From contig JAFEMH010007473.1 of the NCBI GenBank assembly GCA_022495995.1, forward strand, positions 1-64,000: a DNA stretch of 64,000 nt, given 5' to 3'. This document shows, in pieces, positions 36,356 through 49,160 of this stretch (positions are counted from its first letter, which is position 1; each line of letters opens with the position of its first letter). This DNA is from Adenophora triphylla var. japonica. Taxonomy: Eukaryota > Streptophyta > Magnoliopsida > Asterales > Campanulaceae. A program made the translations under genes and the position numbers. Below the pieces are notes generated by a model. The model made no database searches. It was not told where the DNA came from and was given only the letters and a program-made list of their open reading frames with translations.

Positions 36356-36630
36356 CTCCCTCCGTCCCATAGATTTATGGACTTTTGGGTTTTGCACGGG
36401 GATTAAGGAGGAAATATTATATTGAAAGTGTTGTGAGTGTGAAAATAAAATAGGAGAGAGAATGAGTGGAGAGAATAGTAAATTATAATGGTGATGTGAG
36501 TATTAAAATAATGTAGGAGAGAGAATGAGTGGAGGGAATAGTAAAGATTCCTTTCCATTTTGGGAAAGTTAGATATTATTGTGGGACGCCCAAAATAGAA
36601 AGTTTACATATTATTGTGGGACGGAGGGAG
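36356..36630. mobile_element. Stowaway-like MITE in the AT minisatellite (1 of 3)
   Basis: CTCCCTCCGTCCCATAG ... GTGGGACGGAGGGAG with TA flanks. Contains the GGAGAGAGAATGAGTGGA modules. Confidence 0.88.
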
Positions 36631-36645
36631 TATTAATTTACTATA

Positions 36646-36928
36646 CTCCCTCCGTCCGCCTACAATGTTCGCAGTTACTGTTTACACGTTAATTAAGGAG
36701 GGAGTATTATATTGAAAGTGTTGTGAGTGTGAAAATAAAATAGGAGAGAGAATGAGTGGAGGGAATAGTAAATTATAATGGTTTGTGAGTATTAAAATAA
36801 TGTAGGAGAGAGAATGAGTGGAGAGAATAGTGATTTAAGGTTTCCTTTTTAGGAAAGAAACAAAGTGTGAACTTTGTAAACGGACGCCCAAAATAGAAAG
36901 TGTGAACTTTGTAAGCGGACGGAGGGAG
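36646..36928. mobile_element. Stowaway-like MITE in the AT minisatellite (2 of 3)
   Basis: CTCCCTCCGTCCGCCTAC ... GTAAGCGGACGGAGGGAG, TA flanks. Confidence 0.88.
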
Positions 36929-36961
36929 TATAGGTTAAGTAATAGTATTATAGTTACAATA

Positions 36962-37249
36962 CTCCCTCCGTCCCACGTTAGTTGAGACTTCTTTCCCTTT
37001 TGGGCCGTCCCACGTTAGTTGAGACTGCCCAATATGGCAAAGGAATCTTCACTATTTACCCCACTCATTCTCTCTCCTATTTCACTTTTACACTCACAAC
37101 ATTCTCTCTCCTAACTATTCCTCCCACTCATTCTCTCTCCTATTTAATTCTTCATACTCACAACATTTTCTTTCACTTTTTCTCTCACTTACTTTTCCTT
37201 AATTAATGTGTCCAAAAAGTTAGTCTCAACTAACGTGGGACGGAGGGAG
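36962..37249. mobile_element. Stowaway-like MITE in the AT minisatellite (3 of 3)
   Basis: CTCCCTCCGTCCCACGTTAG ... CTAACGTGGGACGGAGGGAG, TA flanks. Internal modules run opposite to those of the two left neighbours. Confidence 0.88.
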
Positions 37250-37297
37250 TATATGTTAACTATTACTATTAATAATATTAGTTAATCATAATAGTTA

Positions 37298-37304
37298 CTA
37301 TATA

Positions 37305-37381
<77 letters not shown>
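37298..37381. repeat. (AT)n microsatellite
   Basis: About 84 bases of near-pure TA with one C interruption. Confidence 0.95.
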
Positions 37382-37383
<2 letters not shown>

Positions 37384-37810
37384 AATTAGGTCGTTAATAA
37401 TGTCAATGAGCATTTAGCTTAAAGACGTACTTTTCTCGGGAAGGTTAAGGGTTGGAACCCCCTACATTGTCCTTAAAATGTTGTAATTTGAAAAGAAATA
37501 GGTCGTTAGTTTTTTCATTCACTTTGTTAACGTCCATAAAAAATGTCGCATACTGAAATAAATTATGAAATCAAAAATAAATGACATAAAATATGAACAT
37601 CAAAAATAAAATAGCAAAAATTGCTACATTGTTAGTCACAATGCAATTCCTATTAAATTTATGTGTAACAAAGATATTAAAATTGAACACAATTTTTCTA
37701 ACTTTATAAATGTTAATGTTTTGATTCATTTATAATATACTTATATTATAAAAAATAAATCAAGATATTAGCGAATTAACTTCCCGTGCAAAGCACGGGT
37801 TACCTACTAG
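37382..37810 (+). mobile_element. Helitron 3' end (plus); 5' end unresolved
   Basis: A perfect hairpin CCCGTGC-AAA-GCACGGG (37783-37799) is followed by TTACCTACTAG and then T, the Helitron 3' signature. The 5' end may be near 35.5 kb, beyond the minisatellite and MITEs, but no unique TC start could be chosen. 37382 is only the end of the AT tract. Confidence 0.7.
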
Positions 37811-38548
37811 TATAGTCTAAAGATCCAAAAAATTGTCATCTTTTATCATGCTCCCCTCAATTATAGGACTAAGATTTAGGGGGTGTTTGATAACAAAAAT
37901 TAATTAATGCTTATTTATGAATGATAATTTTAATGAATACGAATGTTTGTAAACAAGTTATTGTCAATATTTATATTTATAGGCAGACAATTAAGAATAT
38001 TGATGCTTATAGGGTAAAAGAAATATGGAATGATTGTTACGATTCAAATCAATGTTCATTTTTAATTTGAATTAGTTGTACAAAATAAAATTATTCAACA
38101 ACAAGGATTAATTGTTTGTTGATGCTTGTTGATATCAAACATCGCCTTAGTATAGTCGAGACTACAATACAATTTTGTTTTTACGGATCAGATAAAATTC
38201 TTAATCAAATAAACGGTTCTTAATTTGAAAAGGGAACACATAAAAAACACATCACAAATATCATCATCATGCCTCTGAAACCCTATCCAACGGTTACCAT
38301 TACAATTGTATTGCAATTTGACAGCAGGCCTCGGACCCTCTAGGCCTCAATTCATAGTACTTATTAATTAGTGTGTACAATATCTATGTGTTGATTTTGA
38401 TGGAGAGGACCCCTCCCCTATCTATTATTGATAATAGAGTAATAATAATCAATAATAGACCAAGAAGTTTGAATTAATGAATGTAAGTATAATTTGTGAA
38501 GGCTCGAACAAATATAATTATATTCTTTAAAAGTAGAGTCAGTCAGCT
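37811..38548. other. Spacer
   Basis: AT-rich; no gene or clear repeat. Confidence 0.55.
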
Positions 38549-38981
38549 GAGAAACGCGTTTCTCCATCGCGTGTGGAGAAACGGGGCTATGTTTGTCGCG
38601 CGACATACTTAGCCAGTTTCTGGATATCCTTTTCAAAGCATCTGGATATCCAGAAGCTTGAATATGAATATCCAGAAGCTTTGGAAAGGATATCCAGAAA
38701 CCAAATATTTTTTCTGGATATCCTTTCTAAAGCTTCTGGATATCCAGAAGCTTGAATATGGATATCCAGAAGCTTTGGAAAGGATATCCAGAAAAAATAT
38801 TTGGTTTCTGGATATCCTTTCCAAAGCTTCTGGATATCCATATTCAAGCTTCTGGATATCCATATTCAAGCTTCTGGATATCCAGAAGCTTTGAAAAGGA
38901 TATCCAGTTGTTGTGGCTAAGTATGTCGCGCGACAAACTAAGCCCCGTTTCTCCATACGCGACGGAGAAACGCGTTTCTCC
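38549..38981. mobile_element. Palindrome-rich foldback element
   Basis: About 80-bp inverted ends (38549-38630 and 38902-38981) begin with the 18-bp palindrome GGAGAAACGCGTTTCTCC (left copy lacks one G). They continue into a 30-bp hairpin with TGTCGCGCGACA at its centre (38585-38614 and 38915-38944). The middle holds about 14 copies of GGATATCC, most inside CTGGATATCCAGAAGC or its partner. Frames across it on both strands are repeat by-products. No target duplication found. Confidence 0.88.
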
Positions 38982-39045
38982 CCAGATTTTGTGTTAAAAG
39001 TATCACTTGTCGTATTACTACGACCCTAATTTCATAAAATAAAGA

Positions 39046-40084
39046 TATTTTAACTTTCATGGCAAATTGAAATTTGATTATCTAAGTTTGTATCAATTTT
39101 GTAATTTGATTTTCAACATTAAAAAAATTGCAAATAGATTTCTAACATTAACATTTTATAGCAAATTGTTATAAGAACTATAAATTGTTAGTTTTTTGGC
39201 TGAATTAAAATCATGTATAATGCAAATAACTTTTTAACGGGCATGCAAATCATTTCACCGGAAAAAAAAAGAGTTATTGCTCTTTAACATCAAAACGGTG
39301 TAGCTTCATAGCTCTTCGTAGTGAAAAAAAAAAAAAGGATTCAAAAATAAAAGTTAGTTAATAAAACATCTAAAACGGTGTGGTGTGGCGACGGTGGTGC
39401 TAATGGTGGTGGTGTGGCTAAGGTTCAAATAAATGTGAAATGACCAATATGACTTTTAAAGAGTCATTTGCATGATACATGACTTGAATTTCGTAAAAAA
39501 AAGTAACATATTGTTTCTTTTACAAAATTGAAGATCAAAGACTTTCATTTTGGATTTTAATTTTGGATGAATAACTAGGGTTTAGAGAGAGAAAGCTTGA
39601 AATTGGGTGTTTAACGGAGATTTTATTATGAAATGTGGGGTAAATGTGAAAGGAGGGCTGATTGGGGGACGACTTGGAGGGGGAGGACATGGGTGAAGCT
39701 TTCGACCATGGTTGTGGGTGAGGTGGGGCGATCGAGCAGTTGTCGAAGGAGCGCACGGTGGCGGAGGTGAGGAGAGAGATGGGCAAGGGCGGGGTGGGTG
39801 GGGGGGGGGTACATAACTCGTGAGTTTAGAGAGAAAGAGAGATGTGATTTTTAGTTTTAAGTAAGGGTTATGCGCATGGGAAAAATCATTTTTGCCTTTT
39901 TAAAATAATGTGCGAGACACATGATTGGTATTTTTAATGGAAGTTACGTTTTTAACCCAATTTATATCGAATTGCAACAAAATGACAATGTTAGGTGAGA
40001 TTGCAAAAAATACACTGTTGAAAACCACATTGCAACAATTGACAAAACATGAATAACCAAGTTGTAATTTGCCCAAAATTTAAT
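39046..40084. mobile_element. MULE-like element with about 120-bp degenerate TIRs
   Basis: 39046-39165 and the reverse complement of about 39955-40084 align with many substitutions (GGCAAATT, GTTTGTATCAATT / GTTTTGTCAATT, TTTTCAACA, CTAACATT shared in order). The interior has a GC-richer block (39380-39830) of gene-like composition but no recognisable protein. No 9-bp duplication could be confirmed. Confidence 0.6.
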
Positions 40085-41225
40085 GTGTTGATTTTTTTCA
40101 TCTCTTTTTAAGCAAGATGTCATTCTCATTTCCTTTATTTTCCAATTTTACCCTTTATCTTTGTTTCTTGTTAAAAAAAACACACTCACATAATGCTAGT
40201 AGGTGGAAAATCCATCCCAAAGCCAATGAATAGCTTCGCCCGTTTTACACGTGGTACAGATTGGGATAATGTTGACCCTGTAGACAAAAATGACAATGAG
40301 AAACAGATACGGTATCACTTGATTTTATTGCAGTAAAAATTTGTTATAAATATGGTAATTGTTATTTTTATTTTGTTACATCTTTTGATTTTTGAATTAA
40401 TTACTGATATTTATTTAATAGTGTGTGAGTTACATATAAATAAATGAAATTATCATAACCTTTCCCCTCTATAGGAGAATGTGACTACTTATATTATAGG
40501 TTGATTTAGTTATTTTAAAAAAAATCTAAAACTTGTTATTTATAATATTGTTGGTAATTTATCAATGACAAATTATAAATATTCATTAATATACTTACAT
40601 TAGCCTATAATTATTGTTTAAAGTTCATTCATAATAACGATAAAAAAGTGAAAAGATTATTTTGGTACGAAAGACTAATAAGTAGGGGCTTTAATAAAAA
40701 ATAAAAAATGCAACACTTTATTATTATTATTATTATTATTATTGGGCACAAAAACCTTCTTACGTTCCACTTCATTCACTTGACACTAATTTGTCTCACT
40801 TCACTTGGCACTATTCAAAAAGAAAAGATTTTAATACTTATAATATCAGTCAAATTACTATTTTACTCACTCATTTTCTCTCATATTTTACTTTTCTACT
40901 CACAATACCTCTTTTCTCTAATTATATCTCCTACTTTTTTTTTTTTAATTCTTGTGTCAAATTTAATGTTATCGGGAGTGGAAAGGAAAGAGAGTACTCC
41001 TTTCTTGCACAAAAGCCCCATTTTGATTTACCATTACAAAAGATACAAGGCTAAAAAAGAAATTTTTTAATATTTGTTTATTTATTAGATTCACTTGTAA
41101 TACTCAAAACATTTATCTACTTACTATTTTTTATCCCACTTTCTCTTTTTTTATCTTATTTTTCATATTTATAACATTTACTATATTATAATTTTTTTTA
41201 ATCTTTATACAAAACTTATTTTATA
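40085..41225. other. AT-rich spacer with a short (TTA)n and a degenerate MITE
   Basis: A (TTA)n run lies at about 40718-40743. 40750-40996 resembles a heavily mutated Stowaway unit (TACGTTCCACTTC ... GAAAGAGAGTA). No gene. Confidence 0.5.
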
Positions 41226-41520
41226 CTCCCTCTGTCCCATAAGTCTTAAGAAAACTTTCTATTTTGGGCGTTTCATAAGTCTTAAGAAATCCCAAAAAGG
41301 AAACCTTAAATCACTATTCTCTCCACTCATTCTCTCTCCTACATTATTTTAATACTCACAACACATTATAATTTACTATTCCCTCCACTCATTCTCTCTC
41401 CTATTTATTTTTTCACACTCACAACACTTCTTTCACTCATTCTCTCTCCTAATACTATAATAATATTCCTTAATTCCCGCATAAAATGGAATCTTCTTAA
41501 GTTTAATGGGACGGAGGGAG
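41226..41520. mobile_element. Stowaway-like MITE
   Basis: CTCCCTCTGTCCCATAAG ... TTAATGGGACGGAGGGAG, TA flanks. A second partial end (GGGACCGAGGGAGTA) follows at 41536-41551, a possible remnant of an older insertion. Confidence 0.86.
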
Positions 41521-42490
41521 TATCTTTTGTAATAATGGGACCGAGGGAGTATATTATAACACACGCGTAGTAGTGACAAGCGCGTATGATCCGCAAGGGT
41601 GAAGTAAATGCTTTCCTGTCAAACTAACTAGTTTAACCCCCGTGCGATGCACGGACAGTTAATAACGAATAACTGATCGAAATTCAAACGAATACAAAAG
41701 GAAATAGAAATGTTTGTATACATTGTAAAAATATTATTTGAAACATATATTGTGAGTAAAAATATCAGATTGAAGGTCACTAAAATAAATATAGTGTTAC
41801 ATCCGTGCGATGCACGGGTAGTTATTGATGTTTAAAAAGACGAAAATTAAATAAAATGACTAAATGAGACAAACATCTTGATGCATTGTGAAACACATCT
41901 TTAAAAGACAATTTTATCGGTACAACTATCGAAAGAGGAAGAAAGATCATCATTACATATCAATATCTTCGGACCAACGGGATTGTGAACTCTCGATAAT
42001 GCACAATATAATTGAGAATGTCAAAATACATAGTATCTATTTGAAAAAAAAGACCAACAAAGGATAAATATCTACCTTGACTTTTATTAATAGGCATAAT
42101 ATAAGAGGAAAACAATAATACAAATATCATGAAATAAAATTTAAATTATCATACACATTAAAATATTTATTACAGACAATTATGAGACATTAAATAATGA
42201 ATAAGTTATTCACCCAATAAATAAATAGAAACTCAAATCCAAATTCATCATCCCCTATATGAACAATCCATAAATTATCTCTTCTATCAATTATTTTAAT
42301 TCATCTTCATTTTTTAAAAAAATTATTAGACATACATACACATAAACAAATTAAAGTAATACATAATAAAACCGGAAATTTTATAGATAACGAAAATTAA
42401 CAAATAAAATTAAAAATTGATTATTATTATTGTGTATTAGTTTTGTAAAATAAATATAAACTTATAAATAAACATTGTAATAAATTATAT

Positions 42491-42496
<6 letters not shown>

Positions 42497-42564
<68 letters not shown>
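42497..42564. repeat. (AT)n microsatellite
   Basis: About 68 bases of TA. Confidence 0.95.
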
Positions 42565-42566
<2 letters not shown>

Positions 42567-43105
42567 TGAACGGAGCCAACAACGCAAGGGGTAAATTGAC
42601 CCTCCTCCCCCATAAAACTCTACATATATCCCTTTTTTATTATTATTTGAACCGATATCCCATTTTTTTAATGTTTACAACAAATAATACTTTGAGAATA
42701 TGCTTCCAGTTACCCAAACCTGGGTATGCTCAAACGACGACAGTTAAAATAAAACAAAAAGAAAAGCGAGTTGTTTTATATATTGTGAAAACTTTCTTGA
42801 ATACTACATTGTTAGTAGAAACATCAAAGTGGTAAGTATTATCATCATTATATATCAATATTTAAAATAATAAACCTTTTAACTCTGGATGTAGCGACAT
42901 ATAATTTTTCATGGCAAAATTTTGATTTTTTCAAAATAAAAACTAATTATTTATAAAAAAATATAACTCATTCTAGGATGAAGGGAGCTATAAAATTATT
43001 TAAATTGCAAAGTAGATGAAACATTGATTAGTATAAAGAGCAACTATAGAGACAATAGTTACAACTCAATATATCTTAAAATGAACAAATGACCCATTTT
43101 AAATA

Positions 43106-43381
43106 CTCCCTCCGTCCCACCAATTGCTTCATCATTTTCCTTGGGCACGGGAATTATGGTAATGGGAGGGAAAAAAAATGTTGTGAGTGTAATTTGAAAA
43201 TAGGAGAGAGAATTAGTGGAGGGAATAATAAATTATAATGGTGTTGTGAGTATTAAAATAATGTAGGAGAGAGAATGAGTGGAGGAAATAATAATATTTT
43301 ATGTCCAAAAAAGGAAAGGTGAAGCTTCTAACGGGACGCCCTTTTGGGTAATTGGTGAAGCTTTTATTGGGACGGAGGGAG
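43106..43381. mobile_element. Stowaway-like MITE nested in the Helitron
   Basis: CTCCCTCCGTCCCACCAATT ... ATTGGGACGGAGGGAG with TA flanks. Confidence 0.87.
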
Positions 43382-43773
43382 TATATAGATGAAGACTTAG
43401 AAAATTGAGACAAAACTTTTAGTAAAATGAGTACATACACCATTTCCTACCCACATTAAAAAAATCAAAAAATAAAATAAATTGAAATAATAATTTCTTT
43501 ATCTAAAAATATTATTTATTTTCTTCACTATTTTTTTCTTTTTTCAATCAAATTAATTCCTATATTATAAATACACACTTTTTTTAGAAGAATAGAAAAA
43601 TCGACAAATTTATTAATAATTTATTTACTATGCTTCAAAGATTTATTTAAAAAATAATTAAATATATTGTTTGATATATCAAACTAAAATAAAAAAAAAA
43701 TAACCATATTACCCCATCCCACTTATTAAATAGAAACCAAAACCCGCATTCATCACACTCCCCCACATAAATA

Positions 43774-43775
<2 letters not shown>

Positions 43776-43854
<79 letters not shown>

Positions 43855-43862
43855 GTATATAT
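43776..43862. repeat. (AT)n microsatellite with GTATAT interruptions
   Basis: Near-pure AT with three G-containing units. Confidence 0.93.
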
Positions 43863-43985
43863 TAAATAACCCTATATACTTTATAAATACTTTTGTTTAA
43901 AAAAATTCAACACCATCCCAAATCATCATCCTATACCCCACCACTCTTACTTTATTTTATATTCTTTGTTTTTATGATTAGAAAA

Positions 43986-44123
<138 letters not shown>

Positions 44124-44269
44124 TATAATTAAAAATAAATACTTTACACTTAATTAATTTTCACTAAAAATATATTAAAATAATAGAAAACTTACAAAGG
44201 ATAATCAAGAAATTTATATTTAAAAAAGAGGGTTTTTTTTTTTCAAAAATAATTTTGACTAAAAACATA

Positions 44270-44554
44270 CTCCCTCCGTCCCGTCCGACTTAGGACATTC
44301 ACTCCCGACACGGAGATTAAGGAATACTATTATAATATTAGGAGAGAGAATGAGTGGAGGATGTGTTACGAGTGTGAAAAATTAAATAGGAGAGAGAATG
44401 AGTGGGATAAATAGTGATGAGATTATTGTTGTGAGTATGACAAGTGGGTCCCATTTAATATAAAAGTAATATAAACTTTTCATTTTGGGCCGTCCTAAGT
44501 CGGGTGGGACGCATAAAATGGCAAAACGTCCTAAGTCGGACGGGACGGAGGGAG
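44270..44554. mobile_element. Stowaway-like MITE nested in the Helitron
   Basis: CTCCCTCCGTCCCGTCCGAC ... GTCGGACGGGACGGAGGGAG with TA flanks. Intact relative of the split unit at 24165-24608. Confidence 0.9.
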
Positions 44555-45235
44555 TATTGAAAAATTAAAAAGAAAAATTAACAAAGGATAATTAAGAAAT
44601 TTATATTTAAAAATAAAGGTTTTTTCTGTGTCCAAATTAAATGAAAATAGTCTCTATTCAAAGAGAAAAAAAAAATTATGAATTTTGGTGTAAAATAATT
44701 TTTTTAAAAAATTAATTTATTATAAAATAATTTAGGTAAAAGAAATGGGTGAAAATAAAAAATCGAAATTCAACCAACCAATAAGAGGATGCCAAGTGTC
44801 CCAACCAAAAAAAAAACAAATTTGAGCTGCCTTCATTGTTCATGGGCTTCACGCGCCATTCTCGGAGTGTCCCACACACGCGCCAAGGAAATGACCAAAA
44901 CGCCCTTCAGCAAAATGGCGACACTTGTCCAAATTTCCAAAAAATAATTAAAAAAATTTTTAAAGCCAAATCACAACTTGACACGTGTTGTTTAAGCGAC
45001 TTTTTTGCAATTTTGCCACCCGGTGAAATGACGAAAATGCCCCTCATAACCCCTTTAATTACCACAACCTTATTATTATATATTGATAGATTGGTTAAAG
45101 ATTGTCTCAATCCACATTAGCTGGAGCCGGCAGAGAATCAAACCTACATCTGCCATCCTCCTTGAATTATTGGATTTCTCCTTTAGGTTTGTTTTGTTAA
45201 TTCATTTTTTCGTGTTTACTTACAAATGAATGATA

Positions 45236-45724
45236 CGTTAGAACATTCCTATTTCAATATCTCGAAAGTACTCAAGTCTAGATTAAGTAAGAGAAAAAGA
45301 TGAAGACGGAAGCGTGATACCTGTTGAGTTCATCTTATTACTTGATGTTGTTCTTGCCAAGAAAGGAAGAGAAGAAGAAGAAAATCAAGGAGGAAAATAT
45401 AGATCTTCTTGATGATAAATGCCTTTCTTAAAACTCAGATTATGAAGAAAGTATATAAGAATAATGTAGTTGTTTCTAGGCTGATGGTAGACCTCTATAT
45501 ATAGGAAACAATGACACCTCATCAAGGGACTACACCCTTTCAATTAAGCGGTGTGAAATTACCATTCTGCCCATCATAAATAGGTAATTTCCACCTCGGA
45601 AATTCTACACATTTAATTAATATTCTATACTTTACAATAACATTATTTTAATGATTTATACATGTACGTCTACATGTCACTTATATTTATTAAGTATACA
45701 CATTTTGCAATCCATGTTCTTACA
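45236..45724 (-). repeat. 3' LTR of copia 2
   Basis: Starts CGTTAGAACATTCC (the TG end mutated to CG) and ends GTTCTTACA. Contains the minus-strand TATA box CTATATATAG at 45495-45504. Confidence 0.92.
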
Positions 45725-45741
45725 ATCTCCCACTTGAATTG
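45725..45741 (-). other. Polypurine tract of copia 2
   Basis: The minus strand reads TTCAAGTGGGAGAT directly before the 3' LTR. Confidence 0.85.
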
Positions 45742-46352
45742 CCCAAACATGTGTTTATATTTTAACAAATCCTTATAAAATCATATTCAATGTAAATGAC
45801 AATCCATATGTGCACTTCATTGTCATTCTAAAACAATCTCGTCCATTAGTTTCACAAGTATAGGAACTAAAGGGGCAGTCGTTGTAATTGATTCGCAACT
45901 AAACCCACATTAATTACATATATATGTTCAACTAAATGACATAGATTAAGTATTGATGTGTAGCATAGAACACTTAATGAATATATATTAAAAATATACA
46001 TATATTTCATCAACTAGTCCTTATTAACCAAATGAGATCAATATGAATAAAATAAATAGCAAATAAAGTACAACACAAACTCCCACTATATTATTCATTA
46101 TCAAAAGTCGTTTCACCCATATGAGCAGTATGCTCGTGAAACATCAAAAGAGATAACGCTTTATAAAATGAATCCAATAACATGGAGTTTGATCTTATAA
46201 GTTGTATATCTATTTATTTATTTTATACTTATTTCTCTTCAACAAGAGACATAATCATATGATGTCTTTCGACATCTTTGCATCCAGTAAAATAGAATCG
46301 AAATACCTAATGATCTCAAAATGATCCGACTTTGTATACATAAGCATGTAGT

Positions 46353-47230
46353 TTAATGTTTTATAGGTACTTCATCATTCTTTTGAATGCGACTTAATGT
46401 TCTTCTTTCCGAATTGCTTTGGTATCGACCAAGCATCCCAATAATAAATGCAAGATCTAGACGAGTACAGACTTGCGCATACATTAAACTTCCTACTGCC
46501 GGTGTATAAGGGATATTTTCCATATACTTGGATTCAAAATTAATTTTAGGACATTGCTTTAAACTGAATTTATCTCCTTTAGAGACAGGGGTGTCATGTG
46601 GTTTACAATTTTTCATGCTAAACCTTTGTAATACCTTCTCTATATAGCCCTTTTGAGATAATCCCAAAATACCTCGTGAATGATCACAATGAATTTGAAT
46701 TCTCAATACAAAAGATACCTCACCAAGATCTTTCATCTCAAATTTATTTGAGAGAAATTTCTTAGTTTCCTTTAGAAGGTCCTTATTATTACTAGCAAGT
46801 AAAATATCATCCATATATAAGACCTAAATTATAATCTACTCCCACTGAACTTATGGTATACACAATCTTCACCAAGATTCGTTTCAAAACCAAATGAAAG
46901 AATAACTTGACTAAATTTTGAATACCATTGACGAGAAGCTTGCTTGAGACCATAAATGGATTTCTTAAGTTTACAAACTAATTGATTAGTTTGATCTGAA
47001 TCAGTCACCATTTCTGGTTTCCTCATATAGATGGTTTTCTCAATGTCTTTATTGAGAAAAGCCTTCTTAACATCCATTTGATGAAGCTCATGATCATAAT
47101 GTGCCACTAATGCCATAATAATCCTAAAAGAGATTTTTAGAAGATGCTGGAGAAAATATTTCTTTATAATCAATGTCTTCCTTTTGAGTAAATCCCTTAG
47201 CAACAAGACGTGCCTTATAACTTTCCACAT
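46353..47230 (-). pseudogene. pol: Reverse transcriptase/RNase H part of copia 2 pol, broken
   Basis: 47230-46829 contains HQMDVKKAFLNKDIEKTIYM and KLKKSIYGLKQASRQWY. After a frame break, 46814-46353 begins MDDILLAS (the catalytic YxDD region in which the first residue is lost at the break). It continues FEMKDLGEVSFVLRIQIHCD, SQKGYIEKVLQRF and YTPAVGSLMYAQVCTR. The RNase H part beyond about 46400 is degraded. Confidence 0.9.
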
Positions 47231-47237
47231 TACCTTG

Positions 47238-48849
47238 CTAATCCCTTTTGGGTTTAAATATCAATTTATAACCAATAGGTTTTACACCTTTAGGTAATGG
47301 GACAAGATCCCAAATGTCATTGTCTTTCATTGATTTTAACTCCTCATTAATGACATTGATCCACTTATGAGAATTAGGACTATTAATGGCTTCATGGAAG
47401 GTGATTAGATCATCTCCCACTAAACCTAAGGTGTTCTCATTCTCCGCAAGATACATATCATAAATATCCGAAATAGCACTTCTTCTTTCTCTAGTAGATC
47501 TCCTTAAGGGAACTGGTTCATCCTCATTTTGAGGTTGTTGAATTTTCTTATGTCCAATCATTTTCATGTTGTCCGTTATTTACGGGAGTCTCTATATTAT
47601 TTTGAATTGTATGTTCTTGTTGAATTTCAGGTGCAATTACTTGATTTCCAACAGGAACTAAAGTTGAAGGAATATAGAGTGGTTCCTCTAACTCTTCAAA
47701 TTCAAAATCTCATCACCTTTTCTCCCACTAAATTCAACATCATCAAAGAACCTAGCATTGCCAGTCTCGAAAAATATTCTAGTTTTTGGGTCATAAAATT
47801 TATATCCCCTAGATCTCTTAGCATAACCTACAAAGTAACTACCAACGCTCTTAACATCCATACGGAGTTTTGTCGATAGCCTTTGAAGCAGCTCTATATA
47901 GAATATAAGCTGCAATTTTTAATGCATCGCCTATAACGAGTGAGGTAAAGAAGTACAAGAAAACATACTTCTTACCATATTCTTAAGGATTCTATTATGT
48001 CTCTCCACTAAACTATGCTAGGTTTGTCCGGCATGATGTAGTGAGGGACAATCACATACTCTTCAAGATAGCGAGTATGAAGGACCCGGGCGTTACTCAC
48101 TCAATACGTCCAATAATTGAGACTTTACATGAAGAAATAATGTATCCATAACGAGAGTAATCATCCATGAACGTAATGAAATATTGTTGACCATTCCATG
48201 AAGGGTTAGTGAATGGTCCACAAATGTCCATATGAATTAGTTTCAAGACGTTTGATACTCTCAAAGATCCTATTTCCTTTAATATTTGTAAATTTTTCTT
48301 TAAAACACTTAATGCAAAAGATTTTATCCGAAGTATCAAGTTGTTTTAGAATTCCCTCTGACATAAGATTTATCAATTCTCCCTTTGGAGATATGACCCA
48401 AACACCTATACCATAGAATACAAGAATTTACACTTGATAACTTTTGCTTAGTGGCTTTAGTTTTGGTTTCATTATTATGGGAGTCATTCATTTTCTTGAC
48501 TGTGTCAAGTAAATTAAGATTATCGATATATGACAAAGTACTAGTACCGACAAGTTAGGAATTTAAAATAAAGATCACATTTATTATTACCAAAAGAACA
48601 CGAGTAACCTTCCTTGTCCAAAACTGTGATATATATTAAATTCCATCTAAAGGACGGTACAATGAATATATTATTTAGTATAAAATAATAGCCAGTAATT
48701 ATCATTAATCTAAATGTCCCTATGCCTATAACTTCAATCGGATTTCCAGCTCTCGTATAGATGTATTTCTCATCTTCACTGGGGATTCGGTAATTCAGGC
48801 AACCCTGCATACATGAACTAATGTGAGTTGTTGCACCAAATATAACCAC
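47238..48849 (-). pseudogene. pol: Protease/integrase part of copia 2 pol, broken
   Basis: Read right to left in several frames. 48849-48541 is the protease to pre-integrase segment (IVPSFRWNLIYITVLDKEGY). 48536-48336 carries the WYRCLGHISKGRI motif. 48339-48097 is the integrase core start (HMDICGPF, FITFMDDYSRYGYI) with two of the catalytic acidic residues visible. 47915-47688 is the integrase C-terminal (GSYFVGYAKRSRGYKFYDP). 47567-47238 is the linker to reverse transcriptase (PLRRSTRERR, WDLVPLPKGVKPIGYK). Frameshifts separate all of these. Confidence 0.88.
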
Positions 48850-49160
48850 AGTGTATATTAAGGAATTGAAATCAAATTTTCCTTAGTACAAACAAGACCA
48901 AATGACATACCATTCTGAATTCGCCATTCGCGATACTTATGGTAGTCGTTCTTCATGCGAGTAAGGTCCTTGCAAAAGAAACATTTCTTGATTTTATGAT
49001 CATTAAATGATCATTTATGCTTCTTACTTGCAATCGCAATTTTCTTTCCTCTTCTCTTAATCCCACGAGAAGAAGTAAATGCTAAGTGAGTACTTTCTAA
49101 TTTAAGATATTTCATCCTATCTTCCTCTTGTGTCATATGTGAAAATAATTCATTAATATT

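Noticed and set aside
37390..37480. Possible tRNA or SINE on the plus strand with a B-box-like GGTTGGAACCC
   Set aside because: The match to the B box is poor and no cloverleaf can be drawn.
38573..38997. Overlapping frames with YPEALERIS-like repeats on both strands
   Set aside because: Produced by the GGATATCC palindrome field; both strands read alike because of the inverted structure.
45110..45175. Possible second tRNA-like SINE piece (B-box-like AGGTTTGATTCTC on minus)
   Set aside because: Too short, no A box or tail; could be chance.
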